From Candidatus Eiseniibacteriota bacterium (GTDB taxonomy: Bacteria > Orphanbacterota > Orphanbacteria > Orphanbacterales > Orphanbacteraceae), in assembly GCA_029262235.1 (NCBI GenBank), contig JAJCZU010000007.1:1-64000 (forward strand): DNA of 64,000 nucleotides, read 5' to 3'. Each line of letters starts with the position of its first letter. Within the stretch, counting starts at the first letter, position 1. This document shows, one piece after another, positions 7,265 through 16,199 of this stretch. A program made the translations under genes and the position numbers. Under the pieces are notes generated by a model. That model did no database searches. It was not told the origin of the DNA and saw only the letters and a program-made list of their open reading frames with translations.

Positions 7265-8389
7265 ATGATCACTTTGAACGTCATATTTACGCCGCGCACA
7301 CCCGCCCGGCTGATTCCCTTCGCGACATCGCTGTTACAGGGTTCGGGCATTGCGGTTCGCATGGTCGACAACGGATGCCGCGCGGAGGAATCTGAACTTC
7401 TTCGCGAAGCGGCGGGGCGAGGCGATCGCGTTTCGTATTATTCGCTGGCGGCCGAATCCCCCGTCGAACACGGCCTCGCACTGAATCACCTGTTCGAGAG
7501 GTTTCCCGAGGAGTACTTCGGCATGGTCGACTCGGACGTGATCGCGAGCGGCGACTTCATGAAGGACGTCCATCCGGCTCTGCGCGCCGGGACCACGGTC
7601 TTCAGCGGATCGCCCGTCTGGGCCACCGACAGGGACACGGTAATCGCGCGGGCAAACACGTGGATCGGCGCGCGCCACCGGCAGTTCGAAGACGGAACGA
7701 GCGCCGGAAACTCCTACTTCGCGATTTATCCGCGCGCCGCGCTCGAATCCGTCTGGAATGACGCGCCCCGGGGCTTCGGCGTCGTCGACTCCTACGAACT
7801 GTCGCGGGAAAGGCGTGCCGCGTTTGCCGCGCGCGGATGGCGCTTCGTACTTTTCGACACAACGCGTGTTCTCAATCTGCTTCTGCTCGAAGCGGGCCAC
7901 GACCTCACACATCGCATTCTCCCCGATCTGCACCACGTGGGAGGATTCAGCGCTCAGCACTTCGCGCGCAGGCGTACCAGGCTCGCCGCGCTCACGGGCG
8001 GTGCGCTTGCGATTCTGCGGTCGAACGAGGGGAGTCGCCTGCAGCGCCTGATCGACGCGTCGCGGCACCACCTTTTTATCGCGCGCAGCAGGCGCGCGCC
8101 GGAACACAGAGCGATGAACGTGCGAAGAGCGCAGGTCATCGCCCACGTGCGCGAGTCTGTGGACGCGATCCGGGACGGCCGCGACGTTCCGCCGGCTCCG
8201 GACTTCGGTTCAGGCGCCGTCGGGCGACAGGTCGCGGCGCTCACAGCCGCCCTTGCCGTGCAGTGTGGGCCGGATCGGGCCGCACTTCGCGCGAGCGCGG
8301 GCACAGGCGCGAGCACGGGCACAGGCACGAGGGCGGGTACGGGCACGGGCGAAACAGGCCGCGCGGCCGGCGACACGCAAGCGCGATGA
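7265..8389 (+). CDS. GT-A-like glycosyltransferase, first of a paralogous pair
   Basis: A 374-residue protein beginning with a beta strand (TLNVIFTPRT), a VDNG motif near residue 37 and a DSD motif at 89-91 (GMVDSDVIASG). These resemble the nucleotide-sugar and metal-binding features of GT-A glycosyltransferases. It shares this order, and the exact DSD position, with the next gene. The C-terminus is a Gly/Thr/Ala repeat (GTGASTGTGTRAGTGTG) coded by imperfect ACGGGC-type hexamers. ATG 7265 has GTGAGGA upstream. It overlaps the next gene by ATGA, so translation is coupled. I cannot assign a CAZy family. Confidence 0.65.
   Translation: MITLNVIFTPRTPARLIPFATSLLQGSGIAVRMVDNGCRAEESELLREAAGRGDRVSYYSLAAESPVEHGLALNHLFERFPEEYFGMVDSDVIASGDFMKDVHPALRAGTTVFSGSPVWATDRDTVIARANTWIGARHRQFEDGTSAGNSYFAIYPRAALESVWNDAPRGFGVVDSYELSRERRAAFAARGWRFVLFDTTRVLNLLLLEAGHDLTHRILPDLHHVGGFSAQHFARRRTRLAALTGGALAILRSNEGSRLQRLIDASRHHLFIARSRRAPEHRAMNVRRAQVIAHVRESVDAIRDGRDVPPAPDFGSGAVGRQVAALTAALAVQCGPDRAALRASAGTGASTGTGTRAGTGTGETGRAAGDTQAR
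8290..8352 (+). repeat. Hexamer-like GC-rich tandem repeat in coding sequence
   Basis: Imperfect GGCACG / ACGGGC hexamers repeat across the 3' end of the first glycosyltransferase-like gene and code an Ala-Gly-Thr tail. Gain or loss of whole hexamers would change tail length without breaking the frame. A change of other sizes would disrupt the ATGA coupling with the next gene. Confidence 0.6.
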
Positions 8390-9426
8390 CGACATTTCAC
8401 GTCGTCTATACGGCCGGCACGACCGAGATCCTGCTGCCGTTCGCCTGGTCGCTTCTGCAGTCGCACGGCGCGCGCTTTCTGCTGGTCGACAACGGATGCG
8501 CGCCCGCGGAATCCGCGCGCATGCAGCAGGCAGCGAATGCGGAAAATCGCTTTTCGTACTACCGCCTTCCATTCGACCGCGTGGTGCGACACGGCATCGC
8601 GCTCGATCACCTTCTCGCGCGATCCGATGAATCCACGTTCGCGATCATCGACTCGGATATTCTGGCTACGGGCGACTTTCTGGCGGAACTCGAAGACCGC
8701 CCTTCGACCTGCGGCGCGATCTGCACCGGCTGGCCCGTCTGGATCGAGGACGACGAAGCGATCTGCGACCCCGCGCAGCCGTTTCTCGGCGGGCCGTATC
8801 GCGCGCTTGCAGACGGAACGGCGGCGGGCGGAACGGGCTGCGCGATCTATGACCGTGCGGCGCTGCGGGCCGCACTGGAGGTGATCGGCGCGGGCCTTCG
8901 GAACCGTCTCGCAGGTTCGCTCCCCGCGAAAGTGCGCCGCGCATTCGCCGCGCGCGGCTGGAACTTCGCGCGATACGGCACGGCGCGCGTGGCGCATCTC
9001 GAACTCGTGCGACAGGGCAACCCCATCGTGAATCGAGACTGCACGCTGCTGCATCACCTGGGCGGACTCAGCCACACCACCGATATCGCCTTCCCGCGCG
9101 CTACGCAGAAATGGAAGCGCACGGCCTCTCTGCTCATGCGCGGAGAACGTTCGCCCGCGATCAACTTCATGACGAACGTGAAGCGACGGCTCACGCCCGA
9201 GGGAAGACGCCAGGCACGCACCTACGCGCGCAAGAAAAGAGTCGTCGTGCAGGCTTCTGCCTGGATGGATTCGCTTCGCCGGGGTGAACCCCTTCCCCCC
9301 GCAATGCCGACAGGGTCGGCCGAAGTCAACAGCCGGTTCGAGCGCACGCGCGAAGCGCTCACGCGCGACTACCCCGCACTCTGCGACCGGGTGCGCAGGC
9401 TCGACCAGCAGGGGCATGCGGTTTGA
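8386..9426 (+). CDS. GT-A-like glycosyltransferase, second of a paralogous pair
   Basis: A 346-residue paralogue of the preceding protein, with the same VDNG motif (residues 34-37), IIDSD motif (DSD at 89-91), a DGTAAGGTGCAIY stretch matching DGTSAGNSYFAIY, and a FAARGW motif. It lacks the Gly/Thr tail. Start ATG overlaps the previous stop (ATGA), and its own stop overlaps the start of the flippase (TTGA). The pair probably arose by tandem duplication and may add two sugars to the same glycan; that is inference. Confidence 0.65.
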   Translation: MTTFHVVYTAGTTEILLPFAWSLLQSHGARFLLVDNGCAPAESARMQQAANAENRFSYYRLPFDRVVRHGIALDHLLARSDESTFAIIDSDILATGDFLAELEDRPSTCGAICTGWPVWIEDDEAICDPAQPFLGGPYRALADGTAAGGTGCAIYDRAALRAALEVIGAGLRNRLAGSLPAKVRRAFAARGWNFARYGTARVAHLELVRQGNPIVNRDCTLLHHLGGLSHTTDIAFPRATQKWKRTASLLMRGERSPAINFMTNVKRRLTPEGRRQARTYARKKRVVVQASAWMDSLRRGEPLPPAMPTGSAEVNSRFERTREALTRDYPALCDRVRRLDQQGHAV

Positions 9427-10946
9427 AGGATCAGGATCGCCACTTTCGCACGCAGGACCTGCAGGACGATCTGATCGGCCGCTCCGTGCGAGGCGGCACA
9501 GTGGCGCTCAGCGCGCAGGGCGCGCGCGTACTCCTGAGCATCGTTTCGACGATCGTTCTCGCACGCATTCTCGCCCCCGGCGACTTCGGTATCGTAGCCA
9601 TGGTGACCGCGTCGACCGGGTTCCTCGGCATTCTGCGAGACCTCGGTCTCGCCACGGCGACAGTACAAAGCGAAGAGATCGACCAGGGACAGGTCAGCAC
9701 ACTCTTCTGGGTCAACGTCATGACGGGCGCCCTTCTCGCGCTCGCGGTCATGCTCGTTTCACCCGCCATCGCGTCTTTCTTTCATGAACCGCGACTCGTT
9801 GCGATCGGGATCGCCCTCGGCATTCTCGGCTTCCTCGAATCGTTCGGTACGCAGCACGAAGGCCTGCTCCGAAGACGCATGCGGTTCGGCGCCCTTTCGA
9901 TCGCGGAAGTCGTCTCGCTCGCCGTGGGAGTGGCGACGGGAATCGCCCTCGCGGTGCGGGGACACGGTTACTGGGCCCTCGTCATCATGCGGTTCGCCAC
10001 GGAGATCACGCGCGTCAGCCTGCTCTGGATCCTCTGCGACTGGAGACCGGAGCGCGTGATTCGATTCGGGCGCGTCCGGTCGCAGCTGGCCTTCGGCGGC
10101 TACCTTACGTTGTCGCAGTTCGTGCGATACACGGCGCGCCACGTCGACAGACTTCTCGTGGGGCGCGCTTTCGGCGCCGAGGTCCTCGGCTTCTACGGGC
10201 GGGCACGCGGCTGGCTCTATACGCCGGCACACCTGATCTCCGGCCCCGTGTCGCGCGTCGCCGTTCCCGTGCTGAGCCGGTTGCGATCGGAACCCGCGCG
10301 GTTTCGCGCCTGGTTCTGCAAGGGCCAGGAGATCCTTGCCTCCATCGCGCTTCCGATGGCCGCGTTTCTTTTCGCGGACACGCGGGCGGTGGTGCTGCTC
10401 ATTCTCGGCGATCAGTGGACACCCGCGATCCCGATCTTCCGGCTGCTGGCGCCTGTCGCATTCGCGGCCGTCGTGCGCGCCGGCTTCGGGTGGTGTTACG
10501 TTTCTCTTGGACGCGCCGACCGGCAGTTCCGGTGGGAGGTGGTCGAGATGGTCGTCACGATCACGGCTTTTCTGGTCGGCATCCGGTGGGGCGTGCAGGG
10601 TGTCGCCGCCGCCTGGTCTCTCGTCGCCGTTTCGCTTGCCCTGCCGGGCGCCCTGTATTGTTTTCACGGCACTCCGGTCCGGTTGAACGATCTCGTGAAG
10701 GCGTTCTTCGCGCCGGTTACGGCGTCGATCGCCGGGGCCGCGGCCGTGCGCGCGTTTCTTGCGATGAACACGATCGATAGCACGATCGATAGCACGATCG
10801 ACAACACGTTTCTCGCAGTGGCCGTTCACGCCGCACTCTTTCTGTTCGTCTACGTCCTGATCTGGGTCGGGTTGCCGGGCGGCCGCGAACGTGCGAAGTT
10901 CTTCTTCGGTCTGGCGGGGCGCATGCGGCGTCCTGCCGCGAACTGA
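9423..10946 (+). CDS. Polysaccharide/oligosaccharide flippase, Wzx-like
   Basis: A 507-residue protein with about 12-14 hydrophobic segments. It opens with the family pattern ALSAQGARVLLSIVSTIVLA followed by LAPGDFGIVAMVTA, typical of PST-family lipopolysaccharide and teichuronic-acid flippases that move undecaprenyl-linked glycans across the inner membrane. The start is TTG 9423, overlapping the previous stop. Near the C-terminus a 12-base tandem repeat codes NTIDSTIDSTIDN. Position inside the glycosyltransferase and sulfotransferase operon supports export of the glycan made here. Confidence 0.85.
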   Translation: MKDQDRHFRTQDLQDDLIGRSVRGGTVALSAQGARVLLSIVSTIVLARILAPGDFGIVAMVTASTGFLGILRDLGLATATVQSEEIDQGQVSTLFWVNVMTGALLALAVMLVSPAIASFFHEPRLVAIGIALGILGFLESFGTQHEGLLRRRMRFGALSIAEVVSLAVGVATGIALAVRGHGYWALVIMRFATEITRVSLLWILCDWRPERVIRFGRVRSQLAFGGYLTLSQFVRYTARHVDRLLVGRAFGAEVLGFYGRARGWLYTPAHLISGPVSRVAVPVLSRLRSEPARFRAWFCKGQEILASIALPMAAFLFADTRAVVLLILGDQWTPAIPIFRLLAPVAFAAVVRAGFGWCYVSLGRADRQFRWEVVEMVVTITAFLVGIRWGVQGVAAAWSLVAVSLALPGALYCFHGTPVRLNDLVKAFFAPVTASIAGAAAVRAFLAMNTIDSTIDSTIDNTFLAVAVHAALFLFVYVLIWVGLPGGRERAKFFFGLAGRMRRPAAN

Positions 10947-10959
10947 AAGGCGATTTTCG

Positions 10960-12579
10960 ATGGCGCAGTTTCCTCCCGTTATCGTAGCCGGCATGCACCG
11001 GTCGGGTACTACGCTCGTGGCGAAACTGCTGCGAACCGGCGGCGTCGCGATGGGTCCGACGGAGCGCCGGGGCGATCACCAGGAAGACATCGGGTTCGTC
11101 GAGTTTCACCGCATGCTCCTGCATAACTGCGTGCCCGCGAATACGCCCGGCTGGGTCGACTGGGGATGGACCGAAGACGAAGGGTTCGACGCCGCGCTTG
11201 CCGATCCGTTCAAGAATCAGGCGTTCGCGCGCGCCCATACGCGCGTTCCTGGCGGGCGCTGGGGATGGAAGGATCCGCGCACGTCCCTTTTCCTCGATTT
11301 CTGGAAGGAGATCATCCCCGACTCCCGGTTCCTGCTCGTCTATCGATTTCCCTGGGAGGTGGCCGATTCCATGCAGCGGCTCGGCTCCGACGTCTTTCTC
11401 GAAAACCCGGAGTACGCGCACTGGATCTGGCGCTTCTATAATGAACGCATTCTCGCGTTCGCCCGTGCGAACAAGGATCGCTGCCTGCTCGTCAGCGCGA
11501 ACGCGATGATGCATCGCTTCGACGATTTCGGCGCACTCCTTCGCGATCGTTTCGCCATCGACATCCCAACGCGCGCCTTCGACCGCATTCGTGACAGCAA
11601 GCGATTCGTTTCGCCCGACGCCCGTGTCCACCCCCTGGTCACGCTGCTTGCCGCCGCTTCGCCCGATTCGATTCGACTTCTCGAGGAACTCGACGAATGC
11701 GCCGACTTGTCGTCCGCGGCTCTCTGGAACGAGGGCACACGCCCGGCGCTGCAATTGCTTCGCCGCCCCGGGCGCGCCAGCAGCGTGACCACGTCGGTCA
11801 TCATCCCCTGCTTCAATCACGGCGAGCTTCTGCTCGAAGCCGTGGCCAGCGTGGAGCGAAGCGTCCCCGCGGAAACTACCGAGCTCATCATCGTAAACGA
11901 CGGGTCGACCGAGCCGCGCACGCGCGAAGTGATGACCGCGCTCAGAACGCTCGGATACCACGTGGTCGACAAGGAGAACGGGGGGCTCGCCGGCGCGCGG
12001 AACGCCGGCATCGAAGCCGCGACCGGTCGCTTCATTCTGCCCCTCGACGCCGACAACCGGCTGCTGCCCGGTTACGTGCAGCAGGGAAGCGCCGTTCTGG
12101 AGAAGTCGCCCGCGACCGGCGTCGTGTATGCCGGCCGCCGCGTGTTCGGGGGGCGCAATCATCTCGTGTATCCTCCCTCGCCGCGCTTTCCCGAGATGTG
12201 CTACTGCAATCGCGTGGACGCATGCGCGCTCTTTCGGCGGGAAGTGTGGAACGACTGCGGCGGATACGACACGAGCCTGGACGCCCTGGAGGACTGGGAG
12301 TTCTGGATGCACGCTCTCATCAAGGGCTGGAAATTCCACCATCTGCGCGACGTACTTTTCGAGTATCGCGTGCGGCCGAATTCGATGCTGCGAGGCGCGG
12401 CACTCGACGACCCCTCGTCCGAGCGAACCCGCTACATCTACGCGAAACATGCCGCGGCGCTTCGTCCCTGGATCGGGCCGGGACCGGGCGGGCGCGATCC
12501 TCTTGCCGCGCGGCTCCTGCGCCGGCTCCGCCGCGCCTGGATTCTGCGGACGTACCGGCGAAAGGGTGTGAAGTCTTAG
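10960..12579 (+). CDS. Sulfotransferase - GT2 glycosyltransferase fusion
   Basis: A 539-residue two-domain protein. The N-terminal half has the sulfotransferase phosphosulfate loop AGMHRSGTTLVAKLL (residues 10-24) and a GWKDPRTSLFLDFW motif. The C-terminal half is a GT2 glycosyltransferase starting near residue 279 (TSVIIPCFNHGELLLEAV), with IIVNDGST, GLAGARNAGIEAATG, the metal-binding DADN near 362 and a LEDWEFW acceptor loop. Such a fusion would couple sugar transfer with sulfation of the same glycan. ATG 10960 has GAAAGG upstream. It is the last gene of the plus-strand run from 7265. Confidence 0.85.
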   Translation: MAQFPPVIVAGMHRSGTTLVAKLLRTGGVAMGPTERRGDHQEDIGFVEFHRMLLHNCVPANTPGWVDWGWTEDEGFDAALADPFKNQAFARAHTRVPGGRWGWKDPRTSLFLDFWKEIIPDSRFLLVYRFPWEVADSMQRLGSDVFLENPEYAHWIWRFYNERILAFARANKDRCLLVSANAMMHRFDDFGALLRDRFAIDIPTRAFDRIRDSKRFVSPDARVHPLVTLLAAASPDSIRLLEELDECADLSSAALWNEGTRPALQLLRRPGRASSVTTSVIIPCFNHGELLLEAVASVERSVPAETTELIIVNDGSTEPRTREVMTALRTLGYHVVDKENGGLAGARNAGIEAATGRFILPLDADNRLLPGYVQQGSAVLEKSPATGVVYAGRRVFGGRNHLVYPPSPRFPEMCYCNRVDACALFRREVWNDCGGYDTSLDALEDWEFWMHALIKGWKFHHLRDVLFEYRVRPNSMLRGAALDDPSSERTRYIYAKHAAALRPWIGPGPGGRDPLAARLLRRLRRAWILRTYRRKGVKS

Positions 12580-12649
12580 CGCGCCGCAATTGTTATGCTG
12601 AGGCACGGCTCGCAGCAATGACAGCAATTTTTGAATGAAGGATGATCGA

Positions 12650-13915
12650 ATGGAATGGATTCGCGACTGGATGACGGACCGCGGGATGCAACCCGGCGCG
12701 GCGGAGATTGCAGCATACGTGGCACTTGCTTTCGGCATTCTCGTGCTTGCGTGGATATCGTGGTTCGTTGCGAAACGGATCGTCCTTAGTATCTTGAAAC
12801 GCGTCATCTCGAAGAGCGCGGTCGAATGGGACGACGTGATTCTGGAGAACCAGGTGTTCTCGCGGCTGGCCGAGCTTGCCCCGGCATTCGTTGTGTACCT
12901 CACGGTGCCCATCGCGTTCGCGCAGCACGCCGGTGTCGTTACCGTGATCGAACGTCTCGCGGCTGCTTACATGATCCTTGTGGTGATCCGCGTCGTCTCC
13001 GGACTCCTCGACTCCGCCCACGTCATCTACACGCGCACGGAAGCGGGACGCCGGCGTCCGATTCGCGGCTATGTGCAGATCGCCAAAATCCTGACGTTCT
13101 TCGTTCTCGGCGTTCTCGCACTTGCCGTTCTCATGGACCGCTCCCCGTTCGTCTTCCTGAGCGGGATGGGCGCGCTGACCGCCGTGATCCTTCTCGTCTT
13201 CAAAGACACGATCCTCGGCTTCGTCGCGAGTATTCAGCTCTCGGCGAACGACATGGTGAAGGTGGGCGACTGGATCGAAATGCCGAAGTACGGCGCCGAC
13301 GGCACGGTTACCGACGCGACTCTCGCGGCCGTCAAGGTGCAGAACTGGGACAAGACGATCACGACGATTCCGACTTACGCTCTCGTCAGCGACGCGTTCC
13401 GGAACTGGAAAGGAATGGAGGAGTCGGGCGGAAGAAGGATCAAGCGCGCCATCAACATCGACATGACTTCCGTTCGATTTCTGTCGTCGGAGGATGTGGA
13501 CCGCTTTCGCAAGTTCGCGTTTCTTACGAAGTACATCGAAACGAAGGTCGCGGAAGTGCAGAAGTATAACGATGAGATCAAAGTGGATCTCAACGTGCTC
13601 GTGAACGGCCGCCGCCTGACGAATATCGGAACGTTCCGCGCCTATCTCGAGAACTACCTGAAGAAACATCCGCGCGTGAACTCGGAAATGACATTTCTGG
13701 TTCGTCAGCTCGCGCCGGGACCGCAGGGGATTCCGATCGAGATCTATGTGTTCTCGAAAGTGCAGGCGTGGGCGGACTACGAAGCGATTCAGGCCGACAT
13801 CTTCGATCACGTTCTGGCGGTGATCCCCGAGTTCGGGCTCCGCGTGTTCCAGGATCCGACGGGGGACGACTTCAGGCAGATTGGCGCGCGCTCCCCGGAG
13901 AGAGCGAAGGCGTAG
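12650..13915 (+). CDS. MscS-family mechanosensitive channel, YbdG-like
   Basis: A 421-residue inner-membrane channel of the YbdG/MscM subgroup, which opens under membrane tension to release solutes. Four or five membrane segments precede the MscS pore helix GALTAVILLVFKDTILGFVA. It is followed by the beta domain with the subgroup signatures VGDWIEMPKYGADGTV, NWDKTITTIPTYALVS and SGGRRIKRAINIDM. ATG 12650 is chosen because AAGGA lies seven bases upstream; ATG 12635 is the alternative and adds five residues. A TATGCT -10-like sequence is near 12592. It stands alone between the glycan cluster and the DUF2330 operon. Confidence 0.9.
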   Translation: MEWIRDWMTDRGMQPGAAEIAAYVALAFGILVLAWISWFVAKRIVLSILKRVISKSAVEWDDVILENQVFSRLAELAPAFVVYLTVPIAFAQHAGVVTVIERLAAAYMILVVIRVVSGLLDSAHVIYTRTEAGRRRPIRGYVQIAKILTFFVLGVLALAVLMDRSPFVFLSGMGALTAVILLVFKDTILGFVASIQLSANDMVKVGDWIEMPKYGADGTVTDATLAAVKVQNWDKTITTIPTYALVSDAFRNWKGMEESGGRRIKRAINIDMTSVRFLSSEDVDRFRKFAFLTKYIETKVAEVQKYNDEIKVDLNVLVNGRRLTNIGTFRAYLENYLKKHPRVNSEMTFLVRQLAPGPQGIPIEIYVFSKVQAWADYEAIQADIFDHVLAVIPEFGLRVFQDPTGDDFRQIGARSPERAKA

Positions 13916-14097
13916 AATCATTCGGGGGCGATGCGCCTTCGACTTCGATCGACGGCAATGGACGGCGATGCCATCAAGAGCGTATACTGAATGTGCGAAG
14001 AGTTCCCCGGGAGACGATCATGTACCCGGTTCCGGTTCGCCCCATCCCCTCGCGTTTTCGTCCGTTCCAGAACTCGACACCCACGGAGGACCTTCGC

Positions 14098-14700
14098 TTG
14101 CACCCGGTAATCAGACTCCTGGCAATTCTAATCGTGCTCGCCGGTTCGATCGCGCCGACCGACGCGGCAGAACTCGATCTCTACTTCGGCGGCGGGTTCT
14201 ACAACCCGTTCGACGACCAGCACGATGACGACTACGGAAGCAGCGCTTTATTCAGCGCCGGTGTTCTCGTTCCCATTCCGCCCGGCCCCGGCTTTTTCTT
14301 TCTCGAAACCGGATGGATGCATGCGAACGGGAACGACCTCGCTGCAGTCGATCCGACGTTCGAAACGGACGAGGCAACGTACAACGCGTTTCCCGTCACG
14401 ATCGGTACGGGAGTGACCGGCGGAAGCCCCGAGAGCCCCGTGCGGATCGCGTTCTCGATCGGATGGCAGACGCTCTTCGTGAAACGAACGAGCTCGTTCG
14501 CCGTGGAGTCGAGCGCCACCGCGCACGGGATCGCACTCGATTTTCGTCCGCGCGTGCGCGTGAACGACCGCATGTACGCGTGGATCAGACAACGCATTAC
14601 GATTCTCTCGGACAGCGACTTCGACGATCGGTCGCTCGACTTCGACGGCGCCCAGACAGAAATCGGCATCGCTCTTCCCCTCGGCGGAGGTCAATCATGA
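14098..14700 (+). CDS. Secreted beta-rich protein, possibly outer-membrane barrel
   Basis: The start used is TTG 14098, with GGAGGA seven bases upstream; it gives a clean signal peptide (HPVIRLLAILIVLAGSIAPT, cleavage near DAA-E). ATG 14020 is in frame but adds a Pro-rich leader. The mature part (about 175 residues) alternates hydrophobic and polar residues with aromatic ends (ELDLYFGGGFYNPF, GIALDFRPRVRVNDRMYAWI), suggesting an outer-membrane beta-barrel or beta-sandwich. No family is recognised. Its stop overlaps the DUF2330 gene by ATGA. Confidence 0.65.
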   Translation: MHPVIRLLAILIVLAGSIAPTDAAELDLYFGGGFYNPFDDQHDDDYGSSALFSAGVLVPIPPGPGFFFLETGWMHANGNDLAAVDPTFETDEATYNAFPVTIGTGVTGGSPESPVRIAFSIGWQTLFVKRTSSFAVESSATAHGIALDFRPRVRVNDRMYAWIRQRITILSDSDFDDRSLDFDGAQTEIGIALPLGGGQS

Positions 14701-15794
14701 AACACACGATCAGAACACTACTCTTCACGGCGGCCCTCGCCGTTTCCGCACTGCTCATCCATCCCGGGGAAGCGCGCGCGGTCTGCTGCCCGATTCCGGA
14801 CCCCGACTGGGAGATTCAGAACGCGGGGCAGCTGAACCTCGTGCGCATCGACAAGAAGAACGAGCTCGTGCAGCTGATCCCGAACATTCGCTTTACAGGA
14901 AACGCGCGCGACTTCGCGCTGATCGTGCCGACACCGGCCGAGCCGGCGCTCTTTCCCGCCAGCGCCACGATCTGGACGGAGGCGCGCAACATGACGGCCC
15001 CGGTCGTAGTGCGGCAGTCGAACTCCGACGACGGGTTCGGCTGCAACAGCAGCAGCCGGGTCGTGGGGGCGCCGAACGACGGCACGACGGGAGGCGGTGA
15101 TGCCGAAACGGCAGACGACGGCGTGATCGTGGTCAACGAAACGACCGTAGGCGCTTTCCAGGCGACGGTCATCACGTCGGACGATCCGGACGCGCTCGTG
15201 AACTGGCTGAGCGAACGAAACTTCCTGCTTGCGGAAGAGGATGCGGCGAAGTTCGTGCCCCTCGTCGAAAACGGCTGGTTCTTCACCGCGATGCGGCTCG
15301 ACACGACGAAGGTCCAGGTCCCCGCGCAGGGGTGGAACACGAACGTCGATCCCGTTCTCTTCGAATTCGCGGGCACCGATTTCGAGTTCGCGCTCCCGAT
15401 TCTGAGCATCAACTGGGCCGGCACGCTTCCCGTCACGTTTTATATCGTGAGCGACGACCGCGCCTCGCTCGACGGTTTCAGAACGCGCTACGCGAACCGG
15501 ATTACGGCGAGCGAGTATGAAGCGATGCTCACGCTGTATCCTTCGATGGCCGATTTTGCGAAGGCGGGCACGTTCCTGACGCGTCTCGAGCGCACGATCA
15601 CGACCGTGACGGCGTTTCGCCATTCGATCTTCATCGAGAAGGCGGCGACGAACGACGAGTTCCGCGAGACCACTACGCAGCAGCAGTTTTTCTTCCGGGG
15701 CGCCGGACCCGCACAGCTGCTCGTGCTGCTCATTCCCGCGGGCGCGTGGTGGCGGGCACGACGTGCCAGACGCAATGACTCGCGCCGGGCATGA
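14697..15794 (+). CDS. DUF2330 domain secreted protein
   Basis: A 365-residue protein with a signal peptide (RTLLFTAALAVSALLIHPGEARA) followed by the CCPIPDP segment and the FALIVPTPAEPALFPAS stretch typical of DUF2330 proteins. Near the C-terminus is a hydrophobic helix (AQLLVLLIPAGAWW) followed by Arg-rich residues, so the protein is probably anchored in the inner membrane with its bulk in the periplasm. The function of DUF2330 is unknown. It is coupled by ATGA overlaps to the genes on both sides, which suggests one functional unit with the barrel-like protein and the DCC protein. Confidence 0.8.
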   Translation: MKHTIRTLLFTAALAVSALLIHPGEARAVCCPIPDPDWEIQNAGQLNLVRIDKKNELVQLIPNIRFTGNARDFALIVPTPAEPALFPASATIWTEARNMTAPVVVRQSNSDDGFGCNSSSRVVGAPNDGTTGGGDAETADDGVIVVNETTVGAFQATVITSDDPDALVNWLSERNFLLAEEDAAKFVPLVENGWFFTAMRLDTTKVQVPAQGWNTNVDPVLFEFAGTDFEFALPILSINWAGTLPVTFYIVSDDRASLDGFRTRYANRITASEYEAMLTLYPSMADFAKAGTFLTRLERTITTVTAFRHSIFIEKAATNDEFRETTTQQQFFFRGAGPAQLLVLLIPAGAWWRARRARRNDSRRA

Positions 15795-16192
15795 CCGAAC
15801 CCGCCGGTGGTCCGATTCTTTTCTATGACGGCGAGTGCGCCCTCTGCCACAAGGCCGTTCGCTTCGTCTACACGCGCGACGGCGCAGGGGTCTTTCGCTA
15901 CGCGCCCCTGCAGGGGAAGACGGCGGCGCGACTCGGCGTGTCGGGCCCGGGTCCCGGGGAGACGCTCGTCCTCTATGAAAACGGGGCCATTCTCGAACGG
16001 TCCGACGCCGTGCTCCGCATCGTCACGCTGCTCGGGGGCTTCTGGGGATGGTTTCGTGTCTTCCGCATCGTGCCGCGTCCGATTCGCGACGCACTCTACC
16101 GCTTTGTCGCTCGCATCCGGTTTCGGGTATTCGGAAAGAGTGATGTCTGCCTGATCCCGGAGCGGGACCAGAGCGGTCGACTTCTCGACTGA
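15791..16192 (+). CDS. DCC-family thiol-disulfide oxidoreductase (DUF393)
   Basis: A 133-residue protein with the DCC signature near the N-terminus, FYDGECALCHKAVRFV, in which the CxxC pair sits after the DxE. The family motif YAPLQGKTA follows, with a GRSDA-like ILERSDAVLRI segment later. DCC proteins are thioredoxin-fold-like and are thought to act on thiols or disulfides. Its place as the third gene of the DUF2330 operon, whose second product has exported Cys residues, fits a redox role. The stop lies eight bases before the end of the convergent ankyrin gene. Confidence 0.88.
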   Translation: MTEPAGGPILFYDGECALCHKAVRFVYTRDGAGVFRYAPLQGKTAARLGVSGPGPGETLVLYENGAILERSDAVLRIVTLLGGFWGWFRVFRIVPRPIRDALYRFVARIRFRVFGKSDVCLIPERDQSGRLLD

Positions 16193-16199
16193 ATCGCGC

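Noticed and set aside
7954-9417. A 487-codon minus-strand frame opposite the glycosyltransferase-like pair
   Set aside because: The plus strand gives two paralogous proteins with aligned motifs; the antisense product has no protein-like features.
10779-10814. Tandem 12-base repeat (ACGATCGATAGC) as a regulatory site
   Set aside because: It lies inside the flippase frame and codes a NTIDSTIDST loop. It is probably neutral repeat expansion.
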